NCBI GenBank assembly: GCA_022264855.1
Contig: JABYQU010000010.1
Location: forward strand, 620,001-684,000
DNA length: 64,000 nucleotides
Reading direction: 5' to 3'
Origin: Lenzites betulinus
Lineage: Eukaryota > Basidiomycota > Agaricomycetes > Polyporales > Polyporaceae
Made by a program: the position numbers and the translations under genes. Positions 1 through 19,161 of this stretch are shown one piece after another. The notes beneath the pieces are model-generated. The model had not been told where the DNA came from, made no database searches, and saw only the letters and a program-made list of their open reading frames with translations. Positions within the stretch are counted from its first letter, which is position 1. Every line of letters begins with the position of its first letter.

Positions 1-128
1 CGGCGATGGTCAAATAGGGAACGCCCCAGTGAGAAGGAAAAGAACGACAGCGGATCTGAAGAGGTGATGCGCCGTGCGAAACGAAAGTAGAATCCGACCC
101 CGTCCAAGGATGCCGACCATCAAGGCCG

Positions 129-3023
129 TCACTTTTTCCGTAGCTGTGCGCGCAGGTTCGTGTTCTCCGTCTGTACAGAGTTGAGCTCGTCGAGCAGCGC
201 CATCTGTTGTGTTTGTTGTGACACCCGCAACGACTCGATCTCATCCTGTGCTTTCGCAAGCGCCGTCTTGCACTCCGCCAGCTCCGAGTCCATCCGTTTC
301 CGCACCGAGTCGGACGCGTTCGCGCCTTCCTCGGCGAGCTTGAGAACCCGCGCGCTGAGCGAGTTGTTGGCGTCCGTGAGTTGCCGACAGGTTTCCGCCT
401 GCTCGGCGGCTTGTGTCTCGAGCTCGAGCTTCTCGGCGGTAATGCGGTCGATCGCCTCCTGCAGATTCTGTACCTCGTCATGGCTGACATAACACGTACA
501 CTGATTAGATACGTCGGATAGATGTGAGTCATCCAACTCACAAGGCAGCTTGCTTGGAGATCATCGAGACGTTGCGTTCCTCGAGCATCTTGACCTGCTT
601 CTGGTATGTTTCGAGGGCAGCATTACTCTCCTGCGCGAGCTTCTGCGCCCGCTCCGCATTCTTCTTGAGTAGATCGTGCGCCTGTGCGAAGCGTATGAGC
701 CGCTCAATAAGAGCACGGTCGTCCACAATGAGCGCCTGAACGCGGGCCGCGAAGGCCTCGACGGAGAACGCCTCGGATGCATTGGGGCGCGCGGACAAGG
801 GGAATGCATTCGGGTCGTATAGCGTCTTCAGCGAACGCACGTCCATCTCAGACAACGACGCGCCGTTCCGCCCGATGACGGGGCTTGCTGTCGTGGGTGA
901 GAGCGTACCCGCTTTGCTGCTGCCTTTGCCAAACTTCTGTGCGCGGGCCTCCGGTGAAGGGAGCACGGTCCATAATGGTTCCAGCACGGCGGTGATCTTG
1001 GCAGCGTCGCCCGTGTATTCGACCACGGGGCCGTCGCCTGCATCTTGAAGGTCCTGGTGAGGCAAGAAGACATTAATAGATGAACTTCATTGCGGTTTGT
1101 TTTGTGACATACCCGGAGTCGACCCTCGAACCCCCGCGCCTCGGCCTTGGCAGCATCGCGCTCCTTGCGGGCCTCCTCGATCTCTTGAACGAGCGCTTCC
1201 CGCTTGTCCAGCCCTAACCGGATATCCTCTTCCAGCTTCGCCCGAGCGGCATTCCACTCGTCTTGGACCCTAGCGTGACCATCCACCTTGGCTTTGAGGT
1301 CGCCCAGATGTCTGCCTATTGATGATGCCAGTCCGCGGATCGAGGTATCCCGAGAGGACAGCAGGATGCCGTGGTTCTGCATGAGCTCTTGTAGGACGTC
1401 TGCGCCCTTGTCCAGCTCCGCCTTGCTCGCGCCTCCTGCTTGTAGGGCCACCTTTTCTGCGATCCAAGCAGCGCGCTCCGCATCCATTCGTGCCCTCAGG
1501 TCTGCGATCTCTCGCTCCTTTTCCTCGAGCCGGCGCTGGTTGTCCCCTCGTTCTCGCGCGAGCAGCGACTGAGCCTCGGACATCTCCCCGCTCTGCTCCT
1601 CCAGCACCACTAACCGTCGTTCCAGTGTATCCACCTCTCGCCGCTTCTCTTCCAACTCCCGTCGCTCCCTTGTCCACGACTGCTTCTCCGCCTCGAGGGC
1701 AGCGAGCCGGTCTCCTACACCTTTCATATCGCCCAGCTGTCTCTCCAGCGCCGCGATCATGTCCTCCGCTTGCCGCAACTCGATTCCCATGGACGTCTCT
1801 ATCTGCTCGCGATCGGTCCGTGAGGATGAGAGCTCTTTAGTTAGCTTCTGTTGCTGTGCATTTGCGGCATCCAACGCGGCTTGCGCAGCCTTCAACTGCT
1901 CCTGTAGCGCCGCAACCTCTGCTGAAGACGCGCCTCCCCGCTGTGAGCTCGGTACGATCGCATCAGAGTGCCCGGCGAAGAAGTGTGCGCCGTCGAACCG
2001 TGACCGCGATGCTGTCGAGGTCGCGCTGTTGACAGACGACTGTGTCGGGCTCATCTGGGAGTTCCGGTTGGGCGTGCTGTACCCCGAGGGGGCGATGTCG
2101 CCGTTTCCGTTCAGCGGCGCGTCTGGAGGTGCCATCTTCTTCTCCATGCTCCGGAGCGAGTAGCTGAGGACGCCCGCGCGGTGCTCGAGAAGCCTCCGGT
2201 TTATCTCGCTCGCCCGCTCCGAGACACGCCAGAGCTCCTTCTGGGCGACCTCGACCTTGCGGGACGAGTTCTCCAGCTGCTCGGACGTCTGCTTGGAGGC
2301 GTTCTTGTACGAGGCATTCGCCTTCGCGAGTGAGAGCGCGGCGTCGCGGATCTTCGTCTCGAGGGTGAGCTTCTTGTTGAGGGCGACCAGCCGCGACGAC
2401 AGCACGGTGTACTCCTGTAGCACGGAAGGTGTTCATATATCGAGATACATATATGATCAATGGAAACGCACCTTCTTGAGATCCTCGACCTCTTCCGCAC
2501 TCATCACCTCATACCCCCTGCTGTCCACGACCGCCTCGCTCGCAAGCAGACTCATCAGCAGGTCATCCTTCGAGCTGAGGACCATCGACGCCCGCCGGCC
2601 GTCACCGTCCACCGGCTTACGCGCGAGCTCCGACACGCGCATGGGCATGGGCATCCGCGGGGACGAGGGGCCCGCGACGGGGGACGACGGCTGTGTGGAC
2701 GTCCGGCCAGAGTCGACCGAGTCGCGGGAGGACTGGAAGGACGAGTTCCCGGTGTCCTCGTCCGACTTCGTCGACGTCGCGGGCGGCCGCTGCCGGTCCT
2801 TGCGGAAGAAGAGCGCCGCGGTCGTCAGCTTCGGACTGTCCTCGAGCGCGGCTGTGCCGTTCTGCGGCGGCGAGGCGGTGGGCGGCCATGAGGGCTTCGG
2901 AGGGACGCCGAGTGGGGTCGTCGAGCTCGGCGGGGTCGATGGCGGGAGAGGGGAGACCTGGGAGGAGGGGGTGGAGGCTACGCTCCCGGTCCCTCCGCCG
3001 AGAAAGCGTCGGACGCCGTTCAT
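129..3023 (-). CDS. Uds1-type (up-regulated during septation) coiled-coil protein
   Basis: Four exons read in one frame: 3023-2472, 2414-1113, 1053-542 and 483-129, giving about 906 residues. The introns are 57-59 bases with good donors (GTGCGT, GTATGT, GTGAGT) and CAG acceptors. The first ~145 residues are Ser/Pro-rich and look disordered. Residues ~150-290 match the fungal Uds1 domain: LLMSLLASEAV, then EEVEDLKKEYTVLSSRL, then TLETKIRDAALSLAKAN. The remainder is a long heptad-rich coiled coil with an Asp/Glu/Arg/Lys-rich middle. In fission yeast the founding family member is induced at septation, so a structural or scaffolding role at the division site is inferred, not shown. The start is the ATG that opens exon 1; the stop is TGA at 131-129. 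The family assignment is fairly secure; the function is not. Confidence 0.85.
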
Positions 3024-3640
3024 GACCTACGCTGCAATATTCTAGTATATGGTGCTGTGTGCGTGCAGCCTGCTGCTGGGTATGCGCGGGTATCCGAGGT
3101 ATAGTGTTCGTCGTGTGAGTAGCGATGTCGTGCGGGTGCGCAGGCGTATTATGTAGGATGAGGGTACCCGGGACGGTCGGGGGGCGGTTGCGAGTGATCG
3201 TGTAGTTGTATCCGGCCTAATAGCCAGCGTTACAACAGCCCAGTTATGCAGTGTCAGTCCCGCAGCGGTCTCAGTCTGTGTCGAATAGGGTGGGGCGGAG
3301 CTGCGGGAGCTAGCAGAGGCGCGACGGAGAGGAGAGGGACGAGGCCGGTGTCGGAGAGAGCATGAAGCACGTCGAGTCGGCCCCTGCGCGACTGATCTGC
3401 AACGCTCACAGCCGCGCTACCACTCGCACTCACCCGACGCTACAACCATGTCAGGCCTATCATCCAGGACGCTTCGTATTGTTCAACACGACATAATCTA
3501 TCACGGACATGCACATTCACACAATCACGGCCTTCAGTTCCATGCATGCGCAAAGGACACGAGCTTTCAATATTACAACGTGCCGGCATTAGACGCCCAT
3601 GTTGGAGGCGGGTCCGAGATTAATACAGTACTATACGACG
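3024..3640. other. intergenic region upstream of the Uds1-type gene
   Basis: No coding exon could be supported on either strand. The stretch holds the presumed promoter of the Uds1-type gene (transcribed leftward) and the 3' flank of the BST1 gene. It contains G-rich tracts and short open frames without splice or codon support. Confidence 0.5.
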
Positions 3641-6600
3641 CTAACTTTGCCTCCAGAATGGACGTCCACCCCAATAGAAAGGACCCAACCGAGATACCAC
3701 GGCCCACCCGAGAGCAGCACTTGCCGCCTCAAAGACGAAGTACGTCGTCCGCGGACCCAAGAAGAATGCTACACCAGCGAGTGCGAGGAAACCCCAACGC
3801 GGAGACACACGGCCTTTCTTTTCGCTGATCACACGTATTCCCGACGGTAAGTGCGATGGTTGAGTGACGTGAACAGCGGTGAGAACTCACAAGAGCGCGT
3901 GCACGTATCGATCGGCATCTCCCCCGCTCCATGTTTCCACGAGCACGAGGAACGGGGCGACATATAGGAAATTGTGGTCCCCGTCGAAGGGTGTCGTAAA
4001 GCCTGCTGTGGCGAGGGTTCGTACCCACACGGCAAGCACGGGCGCCACGAGAGGGAGTAGCCATGTCATGAAGAGCAGGACGAGTAAGTGCGCGTTGGCT
4101 TGCTGAGCTAAAGAAATGCAAGCTGTCGACGGCAAAGGTCTATGTTCGTCCATGACGCGTTCGGATGCTGGCGAGTCCTCGTCTTCGGCCAGTGTGGAGG
4201 AGAGAGAAACCAGGGGTATAGCTTCAGTCGGCGAAGGCTGCTGCTCTTGGGCAAGGGATAGACGGGCGAGGGAGGCAGCACATGTGTAGAAGTGAATCGA
4301 CCAACATCCCACAAATGCCACTTGCCACGGCACCAGCACAAAGATCACTAGGAAAACAACCCCCATGGAGATCAGGGTGGCCATCGGTCTCCTCGACACT
4401 GCGTCTTCTCTACGTCTGCGGAGGAGAGATGGTATTCAGGCAAAGCGGTGTCATCAAAGGACTATCAAACTTGCCTGGTACCTCTAGCGATCGCCCACTG
4501 CAACGGCCACATCGATACTCTCAGCACCCACCACACAATAACAACAAGTCCGAAGGCGATAGGCAGCAAAATGATTGCGAGGGGAGCGAATGCAGCGTTG
4601 CCGTTGTTGCCAAGCCAGAGCCCGACGCGGAGGGGAAGGAGAGAGACCAAGTACGAGACCAGTGTGAGCCAGGGGAGCCGCCTGCGCGCAAAGAACTCGA
4701 GTGCGGCTCCAACAGCTGGAAAAGGAGCTTTATGTGTGTCAGCTTACTGGACACGTTTTGCAAGGAAGAGACATAACCGCTGACCTTCATTTTCCACTAA
4801 CTTCCACACATCCCAGAGCACGATTGACATGATACCAACCGCCCAGCAGGCTGCTGCAGTGCCATATCTCGTGCCCCAGCGACCTATGCTCGCCCACCAG
4901 TCTACGCTGATCTGGATTTCGTTTACCCAACACTCGCCAGACGAGTGAATAACCAATTTGTGTCCTTCACGATATTCCGAAGCGATGTACGGAGCAGACG
5001 CATGGGTATGCAAGAGAACGCGCCTAGGGAAAGTGGGCGCCAGGGGGTGATAATGTGTTTCCGACGGGTGAGAGGTATGTGTGAGTAGTGGCAGGAGTAG
5101 TGTGTCAACTACGCAGAAATAAACTCAGCACGCAGTTCATTCGCAGACGAAAGAGGTTTACCTGAACATAAAGAGTCTGGGTCGTATCTAGGAGTAAGAC
5201 GATATACAAGGAGCGCGCTCGCTGGGAGTGTTGGCAATTGCACCTCTGTACGGACTCCGTTAGGCATGCGTATGCGTATCGAGGACAACAACACCTCTAC
5301 ACGCTGATGTTAGGCTTGTGTGTCAAAACGTGAAAGTGTGTACGTACGTGCAAGACCAAATTCTGCAACAACAGGTTCGCTATCAGCAAAGCCACCGAAG
5401 ACCCATCCGCGACCGTCGCCGGAATCGATTTTGACTGCAACATGTGATCGGGCAATGAGAGGTACCTCGGCTTCGAAGAGGACCGCACCCTCCGATTCAT
5501 CGCTGCCTTCATCAGGTACGGGGAATGGAGCACCTATGAGAGGACTGGGGATAAGTTTCAGCGTTTCGGGAGCAAGCGGAGAGCAGGTGGTATCTGAGTC
5601 TGGGCAGAGGTATACAGTGACGCGGAAAGGTAGTGGGCGATGCGGCGATATGGGTGGTACAGAGCCCTGCGAAGCATACAAGACAAACTTGGCAGAGGTC
5701 AAGCCTTCTTCAAGATCAGGTAGTGGGACAGGCAAGAGGTACGACCGTGTGTTTCTAGGATTGCGAACCAAAAGGTGCTGGTGGAGTGGTACAGTGTAAT
5801 ACTCTCCAGGTCGCAGTTCCAGGGAGTCGGAAGGCAGGTGGTCGGGAGGCAGCGTGTGTCCGTCGCGCAACCAGCGGTCCAAGGCCACAGCACGTGTTTC
5901 TGGTGAGGGCAACGCTGCGATCTCCAGCGCTGCTCGAGCAACGCGCCAGCGAACTTGATGGCACCACACCATAGCAAGGTGTCCGACCCCAGTCCAGCAA
6001 CCTTCCAGAGCACTAGTGAAGACCGTGCGGCGATATATAGAGGTTTTGGAATTTTCAGGCAGAGCAGGCAAGATGCAGGATTCCGACGGGATCATGAGGT
6101 CCGTCGCGCCACCGCAAAGGGAGAGTAGGGGTGTAGGGTCGGACCCTAAGTCATGGAAGTTGTCCGCGTAGATATGGTCTATACGACGGTCGAACCGTAC
6201 AGGGGGAAGTGTGTGAGGTGTTGACATTGTGATGATGGCGGATATGTTCGGGTTCGGCAGCAGAGCAGTTGCTACAACGCCGCCCATGGAATGCGCCATA
6301 ACGATGATGGAGGTCCCTGGTGCATATTGTGAGAGGATATAGTCAATAGCCCTCTGCGCATACGCAGTTTGCGAGTCGATGGTGGGACCGTGAAAGGCTG
6401 ACAAGTCTTCGTTGTATTCCACTAGTCACGCAACGCATAAGCCACTGCGATCAGCACACGCAGTAGGACACACCGGCAAAGAAGTCAAGACCCTTGTACG
6501 CGCCGTTCGCAAACTCAGGTGCGACTTGGTACGGGGCTGAGAAGTACTGATTGGCCGCAGAGGACGCTATTGAACGAACTTGGTGCGAGGACCCCGCGTT

Positions 6601-6992
6601 TCCGGGGATGAAGAGTACGGGCGCGCCATGCAGCTACTGCACCTCAGTCAAGCCACCTACACCCTGCAAGCGGGCAGGAAGCGTACCTCGTTGTTCTCAA
6701 GGTTGCCCTCGCGGTAGAGCCATAGGCTGTAACGGCGTGCTAGTGGCGTCCACGAGCGATCGAAGTGGGATTGGAGGACGTAGGACGGCCACATCCAGGA
6801 CATGCGACATCCCTGCGGGGACAGCGTGTAGTACGTGACGACGCCGGCATAGTAGAGCGTGGCGACAGCAGCGAGCGCGGCGGCAGCGAGGAGGGCGAGC
6901 AGCCTGGCCATGGCATCGGGGTTTGGCTCGAGCTCGTCGAGGTCTTGAGCAAGGGACGGGCGTCTCTCGCGCTTGTCCGTCCCCGACGTCAT
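3641..6992 (-). CDS. BST1: GPI inositol-deacylase (Bst1/PGAP1 family)
   Basis: Eight exons: 6992-6687, 6633-6474, 6421-5348, 5296-5162, 5108-4785, 4715-4475, 4415-3891 and 3824-3641, about 982 residues. The family removes the acyl chain from GPI-anchor inositol in the ER, a step needed for export of GPI proteins. Visible evidence: an N-terminal membrane segment (~28-52); GCRMSWMWPSYV typical of the family; GAPVLFIPGNAGS starting exon 2; and the lipase nucleophile elbow VMAHSMGGVV with Ser near residue 200. The C-terminal third has several hydrophobic segments, as expected for a polytopic ER protein. The intron at 4474-4416 starts with GCAAGT instead of GT; it is the only donor found that keeps frame. 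The end matches a TAG at 3643-3641. It shares a 205-base divergent intergenic region with the CorA gene. Confidence 0.9.
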
Positions 6993-7197
6993 GCATTCAC
7001 CCTCCGCTCGCGCCCTTTCTCCTCTTCCTCATCGTCCTCCACGTCCTCTCCCCTGCTCTGCTCGACCTGGAGATCTTTTCACGGCGCTGACCGTGCTGAC
7101 GGGCGCGCGCTTCTCTCTGGCTGCTCGCTTTGATCGATTTTCCTGACCTGCCACCACCCGCTGAGAATTGACTGTCCATAGACAGAGACCGACAGCG
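6993..7197. promoter_or_regulatory. divergent promoter region, BST1 / CorA Mg2+ transporter
   Basis: Only 205 bases separate the ATG of the leftward BST1 gene from the ATG of the rightward CorA gene, so both promoters must lie here. The stretch is pyrimidine-rich on the plus strand (CTCTTCCTCATCGTCCTCC type), common in fungal core promoters. No clear TATA box was seen. Confidence 0.5.
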
Positions 7198-9765
7198 ATG
7201 GCGTCCCCGCCCGACACCTCTTCCATCCTCAACGGATCCATCTCCAGCTCGCCCAGGCAGATCAAGGCCGACCATTCTCCTGTTCGTCGCCGTCGGAGCA
7301 GCGGAAGCGAGATCAATGAACCGTCGTCCCGTCCCCGGCTCTCGCCTACCCTCTCCAGATCGTACAACCCCCACGACCCGGATGCCCGTGAGCGGCAGCG
7401 CACCATGGACGCTGATATGGCCATGCAGCTCTCCCGTGCACGTAGTGGGACGATAGTCATACCCTCGCCAGTCACGCCGCCCACCCTTTCTCCGATTGCG
7501 CGCAGACTGTCCGTTGACGAACCGCACTTCCCCACGCTGTCCCTTCAGGAGCAACAGGCAATCGACGAGGCGAGAGGAGCACCGCAGCAGCAGGCAGACC
7601 TTCAACGCGTTGAAGAGTACCAGCACCCCGGACCTACGCCTGGTAATGAACTCCTCAACAATCACCTCAGTGCTGGCCATGACCCAGGTCTCCTCGTCTC
7701 GCTTGACGCACCGTACCACGAGGACTCTACCATGGGCGGACTTCCCATGTACCAGGCCACCGTGGAACGGACGGACCGCCCCCAGTACGAATTTTCGCTC
7801 ATGGAAGACTTCGTACGAGAAGAGAAGGTCCGTCTCGGGATCCGTTCTCCCACTTCTCCCCCAGCATTCGACTTCCGGCAGCCACAGGCCTCGTCCTCCA
7901 ACAATCTTCCTATGCCCGGTGGGAGCGATCACCCTGCGCCTGCAGTCCACCACGAAGGTGGGGACTTCGTGCCCCAGGATTCTTCGCTCCCATTCACGTT
8001 CCCGCGGGTGCGCCAAAGGAAGCTGAGTGCAAGCTCCCCCGCGCCACGGAGAGGCAAGATGGCGCTCTTCGAGCAGGGTGGTGCTCCACCACCTTCGCTT
8101 GGCTCGCGTGCGCCGCATCTAGGAGGCATGGGTACAACGCTCAGCGCTGTACCCTCATATAGCCATCTGGAGGATTCCCATCGGGGCGGAGCAGATGGCA
8201 TGGGGCTTGGCCTGGGAGGTGGTCCCGGATCGGGACACGACAGGCCATATCGGTTCTCTTTCTACTCCAACGCACTCTCGGCGACTATCCATGCACGAAG
8301 CTTGGCCGAGTTGCCAGCAGAGGGACAGTCGTTTGAAGACCTATTTACCGGGCATAAGGAAACACAAGAGACACCGAATACCAGTGCTCATCTATCTCCC
8401 CGTGGACCTATCAATGGGATCGGGTCGGTGCCTAAATCCGGCGCGATGTCTCCATTGACTATACCCAACGCGAATGCGACCTCTAGCGGTCTGGCAAAGG
8501 CTTTCCAGCCCGACCGACGGCTGGGCGAGTCGAGCAACTCGGATACATATACCTGGTGGCTGGACGTCCTTGCGCCAACGGATGAGGAAATGAAGCTTCT
8601 GAGCAAGGTTTGCATATCTCTCGCTCCTCATAATATGCGCCCGCTGATAAGATTACCCCGCCAGGTGTTCTCTATCCATCCTTTGACAACGGAAGATATT
8701 CAGATGGAGGAAACGCGCGAGAAGATTGAGCTTTTCCGCAACTACTACCTCGTATGTTTCCGTGGTTTCGACCAGGACTCATACAGCCCCACCTATCTCG
8801 AGCCGCTCAACATGTATATCATCGTCTTCCGGGACGGCATACTCTCAGTACGTGGCCCCCATTTCAGACCTTTGGCAGCAATTGACAGGCATCCAGTTCC
8901 ATTTCAGGCCAACACCTCACCCACAGAACGTCCGGCGGCGGATCAAGCAGCTGAAGGATTACATCAGCGTCACCTCCGACTGGATTTCTTACGCCCTCAT
9001 CGACGATATCACCGATGCCTTTGGGCCACTCATCCAGAGCATCGAGTATGAGGTCGATAGCATCGATGAGCTCGTGTTGATCTTGAAGGAGGCGGAGCAG
9101 AGCGACATGTTGCGGAGGTAAGCTCCATAGCTGCCACTAGCATCGAGTCTATGCTGAACCATGGCTATAGGATTGGCTCATGCCGAAAGAAGGTCATGGG
9201 CCTCCTGCGTCTCATGGGCAACAAGGCGGACGTCGTGAAAGGTCTCGCGAAGCGGTGCAATGAGAACTGGCGGGTCGCGCCCACCTCCGACATCGTGAGT
9301 CCCTCCCTTTACCCCTCTACCCGTCACCCAAGACTCGCCTCTCACCCCACGCGTCCCACAGGGCCTCTACCTGTCCGACATCCAAGATCACTTGATCACG
9401 ATGACGCAGAACCTGAACCACTACGAGAAGATCCTCTCGCGCTCGCACTCGAACTACCTCGCGCAGATCTCGATCGAGATGACGGACGCGAACAACCAGA
9501 TCAACGACGTGCTCTCGAAGCTCACTGCGCTCGGTACCGTGCTCATCCCCATGAACTTGGTCACCGGTCTCTGGGGCATGAACGTGCACGTTCCGGGCCA
9601 GGATGTCGAGGTGAGTGTCTGCTTTGCTGCTAGGGAGCGATGGGGCAGGTCGCTGATACGTCAATGGTGCAGAATCTGAAATGGTTCGGCTCCATCGTCG
9701 CCTGTCTCGCCGCATTCGCCGTGGTCGCCGGCTGGTCGACGTACAAGCTCATGGTCCACCGGTAG
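7198..9765 (+). CDS. CorA-family Mg2+ transporter (Alr/Mnr2 type)
   Basis: Five exons: 7198-8847, 8897-9117, 9171-9294, 9362-9610 and 9673-9765, about 778 residues. CorA proteins form pentameric channels for Mg2+ uptake or vacuolar release. The long Ser/Pro-rich N-terminal region (~1-400) is typical of the fungal Alr1/Mnr2 branch. The conserved cytosolic part starts near DTYTWWLDVL and includes PLTTEDIQMEETREKIELF. Near the C-terminus two membrane segments flank the ion-selectivity motif: TGLWGMNVHVPG, with Gly-Met-Asn at about 737-739. The second segment is WFGSIVACLAAFAVVAGW. The first ATG in frame (7198) is used; an upstream TTG is not needed. Whether it acts at the plasma membrane (Alr1) or vac­uole (Mnr2) cannot be decided from the sequence. 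Confidence 0.92.
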
Positions 9766-10183
9766 TCGTTCATCTTCATATCTTTCGCTTTCATTTTCGT
9801 CTTCGGGCACCCTTGTTTTCGATCTTAGACGCACGGACCGCGCATATACAGTACCTTCCTCCCGGGCAGAGCCTCTCCATTTTAGCATTTGACGACACTT
9901 ACGATTCCCAGTACTCATATACGAATGTAATTGTACCCAACACGCAACCCCGCGGTCAATTCGACCGTAATCAATCGAGATTAGACCCATCCAGTATGTG
10001 GGATACGCACCACATAATGATATGGCCGGTGGCCACGTCCACCCACGTAGCGCGCTGCAGGGGGAGGGGAGCATGCGCGCGGCGGTTCGCAAGATAGAAT
10101 TTGACGATATATAGAACTACACAGAGCACAGCAAAGGACCAAACAAACATGATACAGCAGCACTAGCAGCGTCGTACGTAAAC
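9766..10183. other. convergent intergenic region, CorA / KDM5
   Basis: This 418-base stretch lies between the stop codons of two convergent genes. No gene was seen. It is more AT-rich than its neighbours and should contain both 3' untranslated regions and poly(A) sites. Confidence 0.5.
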
Positions 10184-16715
<6,532 letters not shown>

Positions 16716-18157
16716 GGAGGTAGGAGGAAGGAGGGGGAGGAGGACGGCGCCCAGATTCAGAATGCGCCCGCGCAGACGCCTTCTCCGTGGGAAATCCTCC
16801 CTTCGCTGAGTTCAATATCCTTCGCCGATCTTGCCGTCGTCGCTTGATCGCTGGACTCATAGCCACACACACCGACCTCGTCGAGTTCCAACGTCCCCCA
16901 GCTCCCCCACGTCCCCCTACGTCCGACAGCACTGCGCAGAGTCGTCTCCTGGCCCAAAGCATTTGCGCACAACACCGCACGCGCCCCCACAACATTCAAC
17001 ACGAGGTCCGCCCTCTCTTCCAACTCCGCGACGCTTCAAGCTCGACCAATCACTGTTGCGCTCGCCGCGTCCCCCCTGCATCCCCGCACCGACTACCGCA
17101 TGCCCTCCTCCTTGTGTCTCCAACCGCTCTCAGAATCTCACGTACTTCCCGCGCGGCCCTCAGCGGCGTTCACGCCGTGGGCAGACTCGGTGGCTATTGT
17201 GTGTCACGGGTTTGAGTTTCCGCCTCCTTTGCTGTGCTCCTATAGGCGCCCACTGCGCAGCACTACCGCCGGAATGTCGTTGTCAGTCACAGCTGCATCC
17301 GCCATCATGCGAGGCTATGGGGCAGGATATCTGTTCATAGTCAATCCAGTATCGTGCTGAGACCCTCCATGTATTATTATGCGCCATTTTGCAGAAGATG
17401 ATTTGTTGTCGACATATCACATAGACGCCGTGTGAACCCTCAAGACAATCACATCGAGTCCTCCCCAATGGTTCTTATGAACGTTATATGACCTCCGAAA
17501 TGAAGCGCAGCGAGTAAAACAACCCCTAGTAGCTGTATATATCATAATAGCTCCAGGATAGACAGATATATACATAGATATACTGATTATAATGGCAGGT
17601 GCCACTTTGACTACACTCGACAGTATGGTAAGAATGGTGATGGTCACAAGCGGGAGTATCTACTGGGTTGATGATGGAGAAAGGCCGTCATGAGAGTATG
17701 GTGTATGTAAGGAAGAGGACGATAGTAGGCTCGGGCTCCGCGTAATGAACAATACAACGCCGATGGTAAAAGCTTTGGGATGAAAGCATGTACCCACCCA
17801 ACAGCGTGGAGACATCGCCAATTAATGTCATTCAAATATTCACGACCAATACCTATTCACTCTGCACGTTGCGACACCGATCCTTCACACATGTTTCACT
17901 CCAAGCCCGTATTCATGATCACCGAATATGCGATATTCCCTGTATACATGCCACAACTACTGCAGGACGTAATACGGTTGCACCACCAACGCGTGCAGGT
18001 AGACAAGCCGAAGGAGAAGTGACATGAAATAAACGAATGCAATGATAGGTGCGCGATTATGGTACGATGAGGATGCAGGATGCTGATGAGGATGAGCAAG
18101 ACAACTACGACGAACTACATGACATGAATGACTTCCGCCAGCCCCCAGAAGGGACGA
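16716..18157. other. intergenic region upstream of KDM5
   Basis: About 1.4 kb with no supportable gene. The KDM5-proximal half is C/T-rich on the plus strand and probably holds its promoter and 5' untranslated region. The part from ~17,280 to 18,110 is more AT-rich, with many TATATA and ATACAT runs and no open frame with exon-like composition. Confidence 0.5.
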
Positions 18158-19098
18158 TTATGCGCCCTCTTCCGCAAGGGGCTCAGCGCCCTCATCCTTG
18201 TCCGCAGGCTTGTCTGTAAACGGCAGGTGAGCATCAAAGAAGCCATCATATATGCAAAGCCACTAACCCGACTCCTGCATGTCTGACGTCCAGAGGGTGA
18301 GGTTGTCACGCAGCAATTGCATGATGAGCGTCGAGTCCTTGTAGCTCTCTTCCGAGAGGGTGTCGAGCTCCGCAATGGCGTCGTCGAACGCCTGCTTCGC
18401 AAGGTGGCAGGCACGGTCGGGGCTGTTGAGGATCTCGTAGTAGAACACGGAGAAGTTGAGCGCGAGCCCAAGACGGATGGGGTGTGTGGGGGGGAGCTCG
18501 GTGACGGCAACGTCGGATGCAGCCTTGTAGGCCTCGAGCGACTTGTCCGCGCTCTCTTTCCGCTTGTCGCCGGTGGCGAACTCGGCGAGGTAACGGTGGT
18601 AGTCACCCATCCTTTGAAAAGAGATAAACAAACATCCAGACGATCAAAGAAGATCCACATACATCTTGTGGTAGAAGACCTTCGACTCGCCCGACGCGGC
18701 CGAGGGGATGAGGTGCTTGTCAAGCACATCGAGGATGTCCTCGCAGATCTTCGCGAGCTCGCTCTCGATCTTCTCCCGGTAGCCCTTGATCATCTTGACC
18801 TGGGCCTCGTTGCCCTTCGACTCCTCCTTCTGCTCGATGGAGGAGACGATGCGCCAAGACGCACGGCGGGCACCGATAACGTTCTTGTATGCGACGGAGA
18901 GCAGGTTACGCTCCTCGACGGTGAGCTCCTGGTCGGACGAAGCAACACGCTTCATGTTCTCGACCATCTCTGCGATACGTCACAAAACCGATGTGAGCCA
19001 CGCGGCCGTAACCACATGGCGAGCGACATACCCTCATAACGCTCTGCCTGCTCAGCGAGCTTGGCAAGGTAGACGGAGTCCTCACGAGTCTGCGACAT
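18158..19098 (-). CDS. BMH1: 14-3-3 phosphoserine/threonine-binding adaptor
   Basis: Four exons: 19098-19032, 18969-18663, 18611-18268 and 18213-18158, giving 257 residues, the normal family size. 14-3-3 dimers bind phosphorylated client proteins in signalling and the cell cycle. Signature stretches are present: [11 protein letters not shown] near the N-terminus, [44 protein letters not shown], and [18 protein letters not shown]. The acidic variable tail is [18 protein letters not shown]. Exon 3 uses a CAAAG acceptor, giving KMMGDYHRY. A 63-base intron ends directly against the start codon. Confidence 0.97.
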
Positions 19099-19161
19099 CT
19101 GGGGGAGGGGGTATACGTCATCAGCACGCGGACAGAACGCGTCGCACGCGGGGAAACTCAC
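19099..19161 (-). other. probable 5'-UTR intron of the 14-3-3 gene
   Basis: On the minus strand a GTGAGT donor at 19161 is followed by a branch-like GCTGATGAC and a CCCCCAG acceptor that abuts the ATG at 19098. Length and signals match the coding introns of this window. It predicts an untranslated first exon further upstream. Confidence 0.6.

Noticed and set aside
2257..3045. A 262-codon open frame on the plus strand opposite the Uds1-type gene
   Set aside because: Antisense shadow of coding exons; the minus strand has a recognised domain and consistent splice phases.
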